A stretch of 64,000 nucleotides of DNA from Blastocystis hominis (Eukaryota; Sar; Bigyra; Opalinata; Blastocystidae), in the NCBI RefSeq assembly GCF_000151665.1, contig NW_013171828.1, positions 98,817 to 162,816 of the forward strand, given 5' to 3'. The number at the start of each line of letters is the position of its first letter. Position 1 is the first letter of the stretch. The notes under the pieces are model-generated. The model saw only the letters and a program-made list of their open reading frames with translations. It had not been told where the DNA came from and did no database searches. The position numbers and the translations under genes were made by a program. Below, in pieces: positions 24,401 to 35,155 of this stretch.

Positions 24401-25508
24401 CACGTCGTCTCTGTTGTATCCAAACAGCTCGATTATTTCTGATCCTCTCACATCTAGAAGAAACTCCATAGAGCAAGGGGAGTTAGAGGAAGGTTTGGCA
24501 AAGTTGTCAGTAATACTCAGCATAATCGTTGGATTATCTGAGTGCATATACACTATTGCTGGATAATAACCTATATTGCCTACTTGTTACATCTATGGAT
24601 GTTGTAATTTCACCCTCAAGAACAAAAGAGCTTCCTTTCTTTGTTACAAATATATTGTCATTTTCGGATCCTATCATTTCAATTATGAGTTGACTCACTG
24701 TAATCGAGTCTGCAAAAGATACGACATCCTCTTCCTCTTCACTGCCTTCACAAAACACTCGAATATGATGTTTCTGATCTTCATTTTCACTATTGAATAG
24801 TTCCAAATCAATCATCGATTACGAATCAATTGCTTCCTTCCCACTCGATTGCCTTGTATCGAAGTTTCCAGTTATTTCATTCTCCTTGTCTTTTAATTCG
24901 GTAGGCAAGTCATTTTCTTCTTCGTCATCACATGTGTTTCCTATATTACTCAATCGAACTACATTTCTATACCGATATGTACATCTAGAATCGATGATTG
25001 GCATTCATTCCCTACAACTTTACTTCTCACCCTTAAACATCTACCTTGTATCTCAATAACCTCAATTTCATCAGAAACTCCTCTAAATGGGATTAAGTCC
25101 TCCAGAGAGATTGTATGACCTCTTGCTTTCAATTTATATTTTTCCCAGTCGCTTTTAGGAATTGAATATGTCTCGCATATAATATTTCGCAGAGTGTAAA
25201 AAGAGAGATTTGTGTTGCACCTCACTTTCTGTCGAATTTTCTTCCATTTGATAGTGAATAAAAATACTCGGCTGATGTAAATAATATCTCCGTTGTTTAT
25301 CTGAGAGTCGAGAGATTTCGACTTGTCCAACATTTTGTCATTATTTACGAAGCTTAGATTCCCAAAATCTTCATGAAAGTCTCTCTAGTATCAAATGCGT
25401 TCACACAATCATTACCACTATACTTGTTTTTAAGACACTCATTGTGTTTCCTGGTTGGATTTTGTACCAAATAGCAGGACTACCATTTGATATTCCTATC
25501 TTCATCAT
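9420..25508 (-). CDS. Giant protein (about 5,218 aa): Ubl-like repeats, six AAA+ modules, coiled coil, VWA domains
   Basis: Dynein/midasin-like AAA+ ATPase fused to VWA domains. Start ATG 25508; 14 introns of 29-34 nt in 22814-25415, then one 13.4-kb exon to TAA. Residues about 1-765: beta-grasp-looking blocks joined by a Pro/Lys linker. AAA1 Walker A GVTSSGKT (about 970), Walker B LLLMDEMSLAPP; AAA2 degenerate (GETEYVSRK, about 1247); AAA3 GPRGSGKS (about 1495); AAA4 degenerate (GDSDIASE, about 1780); AAA5 GDPGVGKT (about 2088), Walker B LLLDEVNLAPSD; AAA6 GSSPSGKS (about 2390). Coiled coil about 3205-3275. VWA-like folds about 4110 (IIIDTNCS), 4430 (IVIDCSS) and 5000 (VMDTTGSM, good MIDAS). 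This resembles midasin, but lacks its long acidic linker and adds the N-terminal region. Role unknown; substrate remodelling by MIDAS capture is inference. Very AT-rich. Confidence 0.85.
22814..25415 (-). other. Cluster of 14 ultra-short introns at the 5' end of the giant gene
   Basis: Introns in order of transcription: 25385-25415, 24941-24972, 24790-24822, 24553-24583, 24282-24315, 24128-24156, 23965-23994, 23665-23695, 23512-23541, 23365-23393, 23248-23277, 23137-23166, 23012-23043 and 22814-22843. All start with GT (mostly GTA) and end with AG. Their sum (432 nt) subtracted from the 2,727 nt upstream of the long frame leaves exactly 765 codons with no internal stop. The unspliced sequence has frameshifts and stops at nearly every junction, so it would be mistaken for a pseudogene. 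Confidence 0.85.
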
Positions 25509-26451
25509 ATTTTTTATGCAAGTCAGTTAAAACAGTGTTATTTTTCTACAATATCTATATGCTCTTCTATGTTATCCTACACATAGAAATGATAGCAGTG
25601 TTTTAATATTGCACAAATGCCTCTTATTTATGGTGATTCCTTATGTATCGTCCATTTCTTCTATTTCCTTTATTTCTCCTATTTCCTCTGTTTCTTTCTT
25701 TTACGTAAATGTGACCATAGTTTTGCAGAGTGATCTGCCATCATTTCCTTGTCTATATTTTTTGGTTATATTTATAGATAGTCTTGCTATTTCCACTTCT
25801 TTCTTGCATAGTATTAACAATTCGTACATTTTCTTCAGGTGTTACATTTCTATCGTTTTTTCACATACATATTATATATATATATATATCACTAATTCAT
25901 TCCACTCTTTCATCTTTTCCCACACAGGTCTATAATTCCCACAAACGGAACTGTTATTTTCAACATTATTCTACTATTCCTGTACTTGATTCTCTTCTAC
26001 TTACATACTTTCGCAGTCTCTTTCTCCCTTGAAAAAGCAATCCTGATCCTTACCTTTCAACTCCCTAGTAACAATCATCGTATACCAATGTATTACTCAT
26101 TTCTGCTTCATTATCAACAATGACAAGACCCATAATCACCCTATCTCGTTCTCACCCATCTTCCTTACCTGACTGTCATTTCCATCACATTCACTTCACC
26201 ACTCTATCCCAATACTACCTACAGTTCCCCACCATGCATAAAAAGTATTGGTTTCTTCTATTCGCTATTGTATCCTTATGAACGAATTAAAATCAAACCT
26301 ATCCATCGTATACACACGGTTATCTTTCGTCTCCTTCACTTTCGAAAGTAATTGTTTGTTCTTCATCAACTACTCGAACCACTGTACATTTAGTATTAAA
26401 GTTAATTCCTTTTTTTCAATAATAATTATATAATTCTATTCATTATTTCAT
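25509..26451. other. Divergent promoter region, no gene
   Basis: About 940 bp of T- and A-rich sequence between the start of the giant gene (-) and the small proline-rich gene (+). It contains a TA dinucleotide run at about 25871-25888 and pyrimidine-rich tracts (TTTCTTCTATTTCC-like). The open frames on the plus strand are low-complexity Phe/Ile/Ser and are not credible genes. Confidence 0.5.
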
Positions 26452-26917
26452 ATGAATCCTGAAAATAGCTCTCAACCTCCCAAACCTAATCTAGTAACTG
26501 CAGTTCCTACTCAACTTTTTCCAGGGAATCCTTCTTCTGCAATTCCGGTAGCTGTCGACGTTCAGCCTGTTGCTGTCTATCCAGTTTCAGAAGTTCCCTA
26601 TCCCCAGCAAGCGTATTACCCTTCGCAAGCCCGTCCTGCGATTCCTACTGCTGCTTATGTCAGTCCGCAGTCTATACCTGCTTCTGCAGGTGCTCCAGTG
26701 CGCGCAACAGTGATCTCTACAAATTATGGTGTTGTTAACCCGCGTCCCAGTACGGTTACTCCAGAGTATTCTCTACTTGTTGCTTATATTATGCAGAATT
26801 AACGATGATTTGAGGCGGTTGTATGCGTTTTACCCATTGTTGATAGCTGTTGTAGTTTGTGATGTATTCCCTTGTGATCATTTTTATTTGATAGTGGATA
26901 TTATTGTTATTATTTAA
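26452..26917 (+). CDS. Small proline-rich protein with hydrophobic C-terminus, 144 aa
   Basis: Unknown. ATG 26452 opens a Pro/Ala/Tyr/Gln-rich N-terminus of about 100 residues (motifs PYPQQAYYPSQARP and VAVYPVSEVPYP) reminiscent of disordered tails of LITAF-like or Rab-associated membrane proteins. A 31-nt GT..AG intron (26766-26796) joins it in frame to an exon that ends in a hydrophobic segment (LLIAVVVCDVF, FYLIVDIIVII) and TAA, 145 codons in all. The tail may be a membrane anchor; the two Cys pairs of a true LITAF domain are not seen. Without splicing the frame ends a few codons later after an unrelated peptide. Confidence 0.5.
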
Positions 26918-27387
26918 TGTCAGTTATTTCCTTGTTCTGCTATTATCAAGTCTATATCTCTGTACGTATACCATCGTTTTCATAGTGGTGGTTTGGTTTT
27001 TAACCTTTTTCGATTAACGGTAGTACGATCTGTACAAGGCTGTTTGGGTGTACTTGAGCATCACGAGCATGATTAGCTATTCTGGAATCATCTATGTTAG
27101 TTTATTTATCTTCCACGTAGAGCAGCTGTTGCTGTCTCATCTGTAGTTCCTCACTGCGCTGTTTGTGCTCTACTTCTCTTCGATGGCGTTTGTGGTGAAC
27201 AGGAAATACAACTCGCAACAGATCCGATTGCTCAAAGGCTTGACCAAGTCAAGGAACAACAACCGCAATTAACTGTGCGACGTGTTCTTTCTCTCCCTGC
27301 ATCCCCCTTTTTGTAACACAGAATCAAACCCATGTAGCTGTTTTCTGCCACAAACAACCCAAAACTAATACACACATCCACTCCTCC
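26918..27387. other. Intergenic, no gene seen
   Basis: About 470 bp between the proline-rich gene (+) and the end of the cysteine-rich secreted protein gene (-). No conserved frame. A TTGTTTGTGG sequence on the minus strand (about 27347-27356), roughly 30 nt beyond the TAA, may be the 3' signal of the minus-strand gene. Confidence 0.45.
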
Positions 27388-30300
27388 TTAGAACGCCTTC
27401 AAGATTGCGGTGCTTCCACAGTTGCACTGGCAGTGCGATCCCGTGTTGATACAGTTGCAGTTCGAGTTCCATCCCTCCGTCACGAACTCCATGTTACACA
27501 GCGCTTCCGCCGTGGTGAAACTCGGGTAGCGCGCCGTGGGCTGGTAGAAGGAGTTCTCCCACTTCGCCTCGAACGTCGTCGCGTCCAACTCCATGTAGTA
27601 CGTCCGGCCGGCCTCCCATCGATTCGGGTTCTCGATCACGCAGGTCTGCTGCTCGCAGAGCGCCGGGAGCGACACGATGGTCAGCGCGCAGTCCGGGCAG
27701 CGGAACCGAACCGCCTTGTTCGCCTTCGCGTCCTGGTTGAACTCCAGCTTCACCGCCGCGTTGATCGGGACGAACTGCGCGCCGTCCGCAGGGAAGAGAC
27801 TCTGGAGAACGAGCGGCACCGCTAGTCATATGAGGGGTCACAACCTGTTCCTACGTTCACTCTGCGCGGCCTGCACGACGAACTCGTAGACGCAGCGATC
27901 CTCGGAGAGCTGGCACTGCACGGCGTTGCCGAAGCGATCCGTGACCGCGTCGGCGGGGAAGAACAGCTGGCAGGTGTGCATGTGAGGCAGCAAGCCCGCG
28001 TAGAGCAGCACGTCCATGTAGCCCTCCTTCGCGTCGCGGCCGCTGCGGACCTCCAGCGGATGGGCGGCGGTGTGGAAGGTGCGGTGCACGGAGGGCTGGC
28101 CGTCCTTCAGACAGGACACCTCGTACTCGAAGGAGTGGTCCAGAAGCGCCTCGCTGGTCGTGGCGAACAGCATCGCGCTCTCCGACATCTTGACGATGGC
28201 CAGGGTGTGCAGCGCCGGACGGATGGAGTCTGTGCTCACGGAGAAGGCGAAGGAAGCGGCGTTGTTGGGGAACGGCGTCTCGCTGAGCAGACCCGTCTCT
28301 TGGCGATAGAAGGAGGCACGACGCACAGCGGCGAGCGACGAGAAGAAGAGGACGCAGGAAGGAGAGGCGGGGAGATCGGCGAACGACACGACCGCGATGT
28401 TCTGCTTGGGAGCGGTCTCGTCGATGGAGAGCGGCGCGTCGAGCGTCAGTCCGCCGCACATCGCGGACGCCGCAGCGGCCTCGCCGAGCATGATGTGGTC
28501 ATCGAAGGTGAGACGGAAGGTAGGCTTGTGAGAGAGCGGGTAGACCGACTCCACCTCCACGACGTGCAGAGGCGACACGGTCGCAGGCGTGGTGAACAGA
28601 TTGATCGCCTGCTTCACCGTGTGCGAGGAGCGAGCCACGCAAGAGACGTGGTAGGCCGTGCTCGGCTGCAGATCGGCCAGAATGATCAGGTGCTCCAGCA
28701 CGGGCTCTCCTGCAGGCTCGTAGCGACCATCGAAAAGTCCGGCTTGAGCCTGCGCCTGGATGGACTCGGGACTCAGCGACGTGGTGTGGGCGAGGCAGTA
28801 GACAGATTCCGGGATGTCGGTCACCACCTTCAGGACCGCCACGGAGGAGGACAGCAGCGAGCTCTCCACGGAGATGTCCATCGAGGCAGCGATCGCGGTC
28901 GTGGTGCTCACCGACGCGGCGAACTTCAGAGCCTTCGCAGGCACCATCACGGTCACATCGTAGAAGGTGTTGGCCTCCAGTCCATAGAACGTGGTCGTGA
29001 TGGCGTCGCCCGTGCACTGCATGGTCTGCGACACCGTCGTGGAGCCGTGGCTCACCGTGGCCGTCGCGCCCACGCAGTAGGAGCTCGACAGCCGCACCAG
29101 CAGCGCCACGCCCTGCACCTCCACCGACATGCTCATCGCCGTGGGGAAGGTGTGCAGCTCCTGGATGGTCACCTCGCCCCACTCGCCCAGCTGCATGCTC
29201 TCCTGCGCGATGGCAGCCACGCGGCACAGCACCGGTCCCGCGTTGAAGTTGGCCACGGAGAAGAGGGCTTCTTCCGCGGTCACGTTGAACGCGATGGGAT
29301 AGACGCTCGGGTCCACGTCGTTCGCAAGACGGCACTCAACGCGATAGCCCTCGATCGGGGACGTCGTGTAGCTCACGGGCTGCTGCCACTCCAAGCGGAG
29401 CACCTGCGCCTCGACCTCTTCCGCCTGCACGGCCACCGCCGCGTACGGCGCGTCGGGCATCTCGCTGTTGCTGGAGAACACGCCGTTCTCGCCGACCTGT
29501 CCGCCCAGCGTGAAGTAGCACAGAATGCTGTAGTCCTCGCCGGCCATCACGGACGTCGAGAACTCCACGGGCTCCGCCGAGGTGAAGTCCGGAGCGCGCT
29601 GCGAAGCGCAGGTGACCTCCAGGTAGCGGACGTAGTCGTGCAGCTCCACAGGCGCCGCGACCGCGACGGTCACATTGACGGTGTTGGTCTGGCTCTTAAC
29701 CTGGCGACGCAGCGAGATGATGGGCGCCGGGAGAGGGATCTGCAGCGTGCCTGTCGTGTCCACGAGGATGTCGTCGAAGCTGTACGGCACCTCCACGTCG
29801 GGCGAGCTCAGTCCGTAAGCGTTCTCCGCACGAAGCAGAAGCGTCACCTGGCCCGCGAAGTAGGGGAACGGGCCGAAGGAGTGGTGCGAAGCGTCCACGT
29901 AGATCTCGGGACGGATTGGGGGCTGGAAAGCGAGGTAGTAGCCAGTGACCGGGTACGCCTCGTCCACGTAGAGCGGAGCCTCGAACGTGACGTAGAAGCT
30001 GCTGGCCTCGGTGCGGAGCGTGATGTTGACGGGCGCGCTGGGCGGGACGGGCGCCGTGTGGAAGGTCACTTCCAGGTCCGACTCGGGGATCGGCGCGCCG
30101 TTGAGAGCCTCCCAGCAGGAATAGAAGATCACCTTGTATTCGCCGTAGCCCAGATACTTCTCCGGATCGTACAGGTCGTTCTCCGAGAGCACGAAGTCCG
30201 CGAACACACCGCCGTTGCGGTAGCGACCCACCATGGCGGTCTTGGTGCGGTTCACCTCCAGCATGTAGACCTCTTCGGGCTTGGTGGTCGACTGGATCGA

Positions 30301-33300
30301 CACCGTGCAGGACGCGTTGGCGTTGCGGATCGCCAGCGAGGAGAACAGAGCCGCCGAAGGCGTGCGAGACACGTGTTTCATGCCTTCGTAGGGCATCGTC
30401 TTGATCGCAGGCGGAATGGGGACGCAGCTGTCCGGAATGACGTAGGGCTCCCACTCGCCGTTGGCCAGGCACTGGCGCGTCCAGGTTCCCGTGTAGTCTG
30501 AAGGGCAGTTGATGGTGGAGTTCGACAGCGCCTCGGTCTCGGGCCAGCCGTCCTCGGCGGGGCAGATGTTCTTGGTGCAGTCCATGATGATCGTCGTATT
30601 CCAGTTGCCGTTCAGATCGCAGTACAGCTTGCGGTTGCCGCTGTAGCCCTCCGGACACTCCGCCTTCGCGTACATTCCCGCCAGCGTCATGTTGAACATG
30701 AAGCCGTCCACGGTGATCGCGGGGCAGATCAGCGCCTCGCAGCCGCTCATATCGTAGTCGGACCACTCGCCCTCGGTCTGGCACACACGCGTGCGGTTGC
30801 CGCGGAAGCCTTCAGGGCAGGGACGCGACTCGGTCTCTCCAGCATCCACGTAGAAGGGCGGAAGATCGGTGGGGCAGTTCAGACGCACGCAGGTGCTGTT
30901 CACCAACACCAGCACTGATTCCTTGGTCGCCTCGTCGTACTGGCAGCGGTAGGTTTCCGATCCCGCCAGGTTCACGTAGCAGTCGAACTCGTGCGTCTCG
31001 CCCACAGGGATGTACACGATCTCGCCCGTTCCCGCGTCGTACTGGCACTCGCTCAGACACGTGGAGTCGTCCACCAGGCCCCAGTGGTTTCCATGGCACT
31101 GGCGGCGCGCCATGCCCGTCGCGTGGCCACTGCAGGCAGCGAGCGCGTACTCGCCCACGCCCGTCTCGGCCCAGTCGCCTTCCTCGGTGCAGCGGCAGAC
31201 CGAGGCGTCCAGATCGTCCCAGTGGCCGGTCGTGGCGTTGCAGGTTCGCGTGATGGTCACTCCGTTCATGCAGTTCATCGGCGTCGACTCGCCTCCAGCA
31301 GGCAGGCGGTTCCAGATGATCTCGTACTCCTCGCGGGACGCGCAGAAGCAGGTGTCCTTGATCGGCTCGCTGAAGTGACCGTCCAGACCGCAGCGGTATT
31401 CAATCACGCCTTCCTCGCAGGGCACCGTGGCCGAGGAACCGAACGCCGCTTCCAGTCCGTTCCAGCTGCACTTGCAGGTGTCCTGCTCGGGCTCTTCCCA
31501 CTCTCCCCACTCCGAGCAGACGCGGCTGCGATAGCCGATATCGCAGAGGATCGAGACGGTCGTGTTCACGTTGGCCTGTCTCCACACGTCCGAGCCCTTG
31601 CAGAAGCAGCGCGTGTTGTCCACCTCTTCCCACTGGCCGTTCAGACTGCAGATACGCGTGGCCGTTCCTTCCGAGCAGGCCACCGAAGCCAGGTTTCCGG
31701 CGGCGGTGGTGGCGAATCGCCCGTCCGTTCCGCACTTGCAGTTCGACAGATCCACCGGGTCGAAGTAGCCCGAGTCCTCGTTACACTTGTACGTTCGCTC
31801 TCCCAGCGAGCAAGGCAGCGCGTAGCTGTCTCCGGGAGTGAGCAGGCGCTCGATTTCGTCCTCCAGCGAGTACACGCAGTTGCAGTTCGACGTGTCCACC
31901 GGACCCCACTCGCCGTTCACGTTGCACACACGATAGCGCTCGCCGCTCATGCAGCCCATCACCACCTTCGTGGGCCGATTGCCCACGGGCACCTTGTACC
32001 AGCTCGGCTCCGACGGGCACCACTTCACCGGGCACTGGCTCTGATCCACCTCGCCCCACTCGCCGTTCGGTCCGCAGAAGCGCGTCTGCGTGTACACCTC
32101 GTCCGGCACGCCGTCCATATCGAAGCACGTCGTGTTCGCATACGTGTTCACCGGCGTGTCCTCGAAGCCGTCCATCGCCTTGCAGCGGCAGTTGCTGTAG
32201 TCGATGTCGCTCCACACGCCAAATTCGCCGCACATGCGCGTCTGGTAGCCGCTCGGGCACGCCTTCATCGCCTCGTTGCCCGTCAGGGTGAGTTGCCAGC
32301 CTTCCTGCGGCGCGCAATCTACACGTCACTCCCCTCGCTCATGCCGACAGCACGAAGACGTATCGATCTCCTCGGTCCACTGGCCGTCCTCGCCGCAGTA
32401 GCGCTGAATAAAGCCGTTCGAGCAGCCCATGCGAGCGTACTCGCCAGCGGGCGTCTCGCTCCACATTCCGTCAGCAGGGCACTCTATCGCTCACACGCCG
32501 CCACGACGCCTACTGCACGCGAAGTCCTGCTCCTCCTCCCAGAATCCGTCGGTTCCGCAGGTTCGTCGCTTGCGGCCCATTCCGCAGACCACTTCGTGCG
32601 TGGTGCCCAGCTCCGCCTGCTCCCAGATGCCTTCCTGCGCGCACGCGCAGTCGTTCACCACGAGCTCCCAGTGTCCCACGCTGTTGCAAACCACCTCCAC
32701 GCGGCCATACGAGCAAACATGGGAGAGATCATCCCCCACCAAACCTTCCTGCCAGCCGGGTTCGGCCAGGCATTCTACGCTTCAGAAGGGCCAGACGACG
32801 CCTACTGCACAGTCCATCGTAGCTGATCGCGCCCCAGACGCCTTCGCTGGAGCACGTGCGACTCACCACAACGCCGTTGTCGCAGCGGTTCTCGGTATTC
32901 GTTTCGTTGTAGGCGGTGGAATGGAAGTAGCCATCGTCCTCACAGTCTATTCGTTCAACACCCTCGGCCAGCACGCACAGCAATTCGAAGAATCCGTTTC
33001 GCCCCAGACACCGCCAAACGAGCATTGACGGTACTCGATGTTTGAACCGCAGAAACGTTCTTGGACAGTATCCTCTAAAGCAGTTTCCCAGCCATCCTGG
33101 GCAGGGCAGTCTGTGTTGGAGACGAAGAGAGAAACGCTTACAACACTCTCCAGCAATGTAAACCCACTTGCCGGAGTAATCGCACATGACTTGGCGTGTA
33201 CCCACTCCGTCGCACATATTGATCGTATCTCCACGAGGGGTATCCGGATACTTATCAAAACCTTTACACTCTATCACGTGAACAAAAGTCGGAGTCTTTA

Positions 33301-33714
33301 CTAGAAGCGAGAGAACCGTCGTAGTTCCCCCACCCAGAGGCCTTGCAGAAACGCTTCAGCGTACCTGTCGAGGTCTCAATCACTTCAGTCTTATTCACCT
33401 TTACACCCCACCATCGGAATCCTAAATCATCGACTTCATAACGGCATCCTATGCATCAGACACCTATCTCGAATCGAACGGCATTCTTCATTAAGGTTCC
33501 AACGCCCGCCGTAACAAGTATAGAAAATCTTGCCATAAAGATTGTCCTTGCAGTCAAGAACGACTTGGGTCATGAAACCAGCTTCAGGAAGTGGAGGGTC
33601 GTCCACCTGGGGACAGATTCCACCCCATTCCTGAGCAGTTACCAGACTGACTATGAATAGCTAATATGTTACGCCAAGTTACCAATTGCATACAAATACG
33701 AAATATTTCATCAT
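27388..33714 (-). CDS. Giant secreted protein (2,014 aa): about 20 Cys-rich modules, FN3-like domains, C-terminal Ig-like domain
   Basis: Extracellular or vacuolar multidomain protein. Start ATG 33714 gives a signal peptide MMKYFVFLFIVSLVTAQ, restored by a 33-nt intron inside it. Residues about 18-830 form a chain of cysteine-rich modules of 40-55 residues, most ending in a W-G-x-V-D-x-S-x-C pattern (GEWGEVDQSQCPVKW, GQWEEVDNTRC), similar to CCP/sushi modules though shorter. Next come FN3-like beta domains (PPSAPVNITLR, VLRLEWQQPVSY) to about residue 1850, then a domain starting LFPADGAQFVPINAAVKLEF, typical of SbsA/Big_5 Ig-like domains, and a Cys-rich tail (CNCINTGSHCQCNCG). Nine introns of 30-33 nt, eight of them in the first 1.5 kb. 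Strong GC bias. No transmembrane segment. Adhesion, matrix or host-interaction roles are guesses. Confidence 0.8.
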
Positions 33715-33820
33715 TCTAAACAGGAAATAGCTTAACGACATAAATGGAAAAAGAACAATTCAAATAATCGCCAAATCCACCCCATCCCCGCGGAACAGTT
33801 TAAGTCACGCAAATGATTAA

Positions 33821-33828
33821 AACAAACA
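33821..33828 (-). terminator. 3'-end element TGTTTGTT of the RBM22-like gene
   Basis: TGTTTGTT on the minus strand 15 nt after the TAA of the RBM22-like gene, within the 128 bp that separate it from the start of the next gene on the same strand. Confidence 0.6.
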
Positions 33829-33842
33829 ACAAAGTATACAAT

Positions 33843-34671
33843 TTAATCCGAATCATCGTCGGACCCAAGGTCGCTACTTGACTCTTCCTCCTCCTATCCT
33901 TTAATCAAATAGCGGGAAATTACCTCCTTTCTCTCGCGCTCTTCGTCCTTTTCTTGCTGCTTTATTCGTTCCAGAATCTTCTGAGCCACTGGATCATTTT
34001 TGCCGTCAAACCGATCTTTCACGTTTTGTTTGTTCAGGGGGTCGTTCGGATCGTGGGGAAGCTCATGTCTACAGAGAATGCCGCCATGCGAAGAATACCT
34101 GTAAGGACAGCTCTTTCCTCGTGTGCAGCAGCCGCGTGCATAAAAAGAACACAATTGAGGAAGGTTTCGCTGGTAGAAAGGCTTCTTTCGCGCCAGTCGT
34201 AGCAATGTAGCGTTGACTTCAGTCTTTGCATAGGGAAGGTCGCCGACAGAGGCCTACGAATAATGTCCGATAAGGGGGCAGTACCTTCTTTTCCATTTCC
34301 TGCATATATACTGCACGATTTGCCTTCTCAATGGGCATCGTCAAAACTTGCTGCCGGGCAAGGAATGTATCTCGCACCTGTGTGGGCAAGCCAAATGTCA
34401 AATCCAGAACGCAGCACTGGCAAACATTTTTCGTTTTTGCACACATTTGGCAAACTTGCGTAGATTTATATCGTGCGTCCGTCCCTGCCTTCCATCGGAA
34501 ATTCGTAAAGGGTCTGCCACAACTCTTACACCCCTTTCCATAAGGAACGCGAATCATTCGGACGTAGGGGTTGTTTCCCAGACAAGTTTCACACAAGATT
34601 GGAAACTCGTCATTTTCCACGTCTTGGATGTTCGCATCTCTCTTCACTGGCATTCCGCGGTCTGTCGACAT
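33843..34671 (-). CDS. RBM22/Slt11/Cwc2-like spliceosome protein without RRM, 245 aa
   Basis: Spliceosome (NTC-related) protein that contacts U6 snRNA near the catalytic centre. From ATG 34671: FPILCETCLGNNPYVRM, CKSCGRPFTNFRW and VCQMCAKTKNVCQ form the Torus zinc-binding domain of RBM22; then ATLLRLARKKPFYQRN and the CCCH finger CSFYARGCCTRGKSCPYRHE, followed by DPNDPLNKQNVKDRFDGKND, also family-typical. Three introns (31, 30, 30 nt) are needed; the last joins the end to an acidic/Ser tail (EEESSSDLGSDDDSD) and TAA. Human RBM22 continues into an RRM after this point; here the protein stops, about 175 residues short of the family length. The RRM may be lost or encoded elsewhere. Confidence 0.88.
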
Positions 34672-35155
34672 GATGATAGACTAAGTAACTAGATTTCATT
34701 CATTCGTACAAAATACGCACAGAAAGAAATTGTATTGTTCAAAGGAGTGAATGGAAGTGATCGGGTTTTGGTGTTTCTTTCAAAGCCAATGGAAGTTCCT
34801 TCTAGAGTTGTGGAATAGAGAGTCTGCCTGTTCAGAAATGGTTCTCAAATGAAGGAGAATCGGAAGCTGGGAGGCATTTCAACAATCAAAAAAGATTCTG
34901 CATCTAGCAAATAGAAATATCACTTACATATGATTTCTACTCTCAACAGTCGGTAGACCAAACTCTTTAACCTTCCTTTCAGCACTTTCATACAATCAAA
35001 TGATAACGTTTGTGATAATCATTTCGGACCATTTTTAATTTCAAATAGGCTCGAGTTGCAGAGAAAACCCTGGCCAATCCAATATTGGTGCATCCAATCA
35101 ATTCGCAGTTTGATGTTCTACATCAAACTCGTCCTTTCGTGATTCGTTGGAAGCA
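34672..35155. other. Divergent promoter region between RBM22-like and ABCE1
   Basis: About 480 bp, AT-rich, no supported gene. Direct and inverted short repeats such as GATGTTCTACATC are visible near 35110-35125. Presumed shared promoter. Confidence 0.5.

Noticed and set aside
24985-25015. 31-nt GT..AG intron as the junction between the first two frames of the giant gene
   Set aside because: It has the right length but splices into an immediate stop; the 32-nt intron at 24941-24972 keeps the frame.
22784-25508. Apparent pseudogene: a series of short minus-strand frames broken by stops and frameshifts
   Set aside because: Every break coincides with a 29-34 nt GT..AG segment, and removing all 14 gives 765 uninterrupted codons that run into the giant frame.
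25609-26032. Ser/Phe/Ile-rich plus-strand open frames upstream of the proline-rich gene
   Set aside because: Low-complexity T-rich sequence with no conserved features or compatible splice structure.
27976-30501. 841-codon plus-strand open frame (and another at 30991-32826)
   Set aside because: Antisense of the cysteine-rich secreted protein; the sense strand has the regular cysteine and WGxVD pattern.
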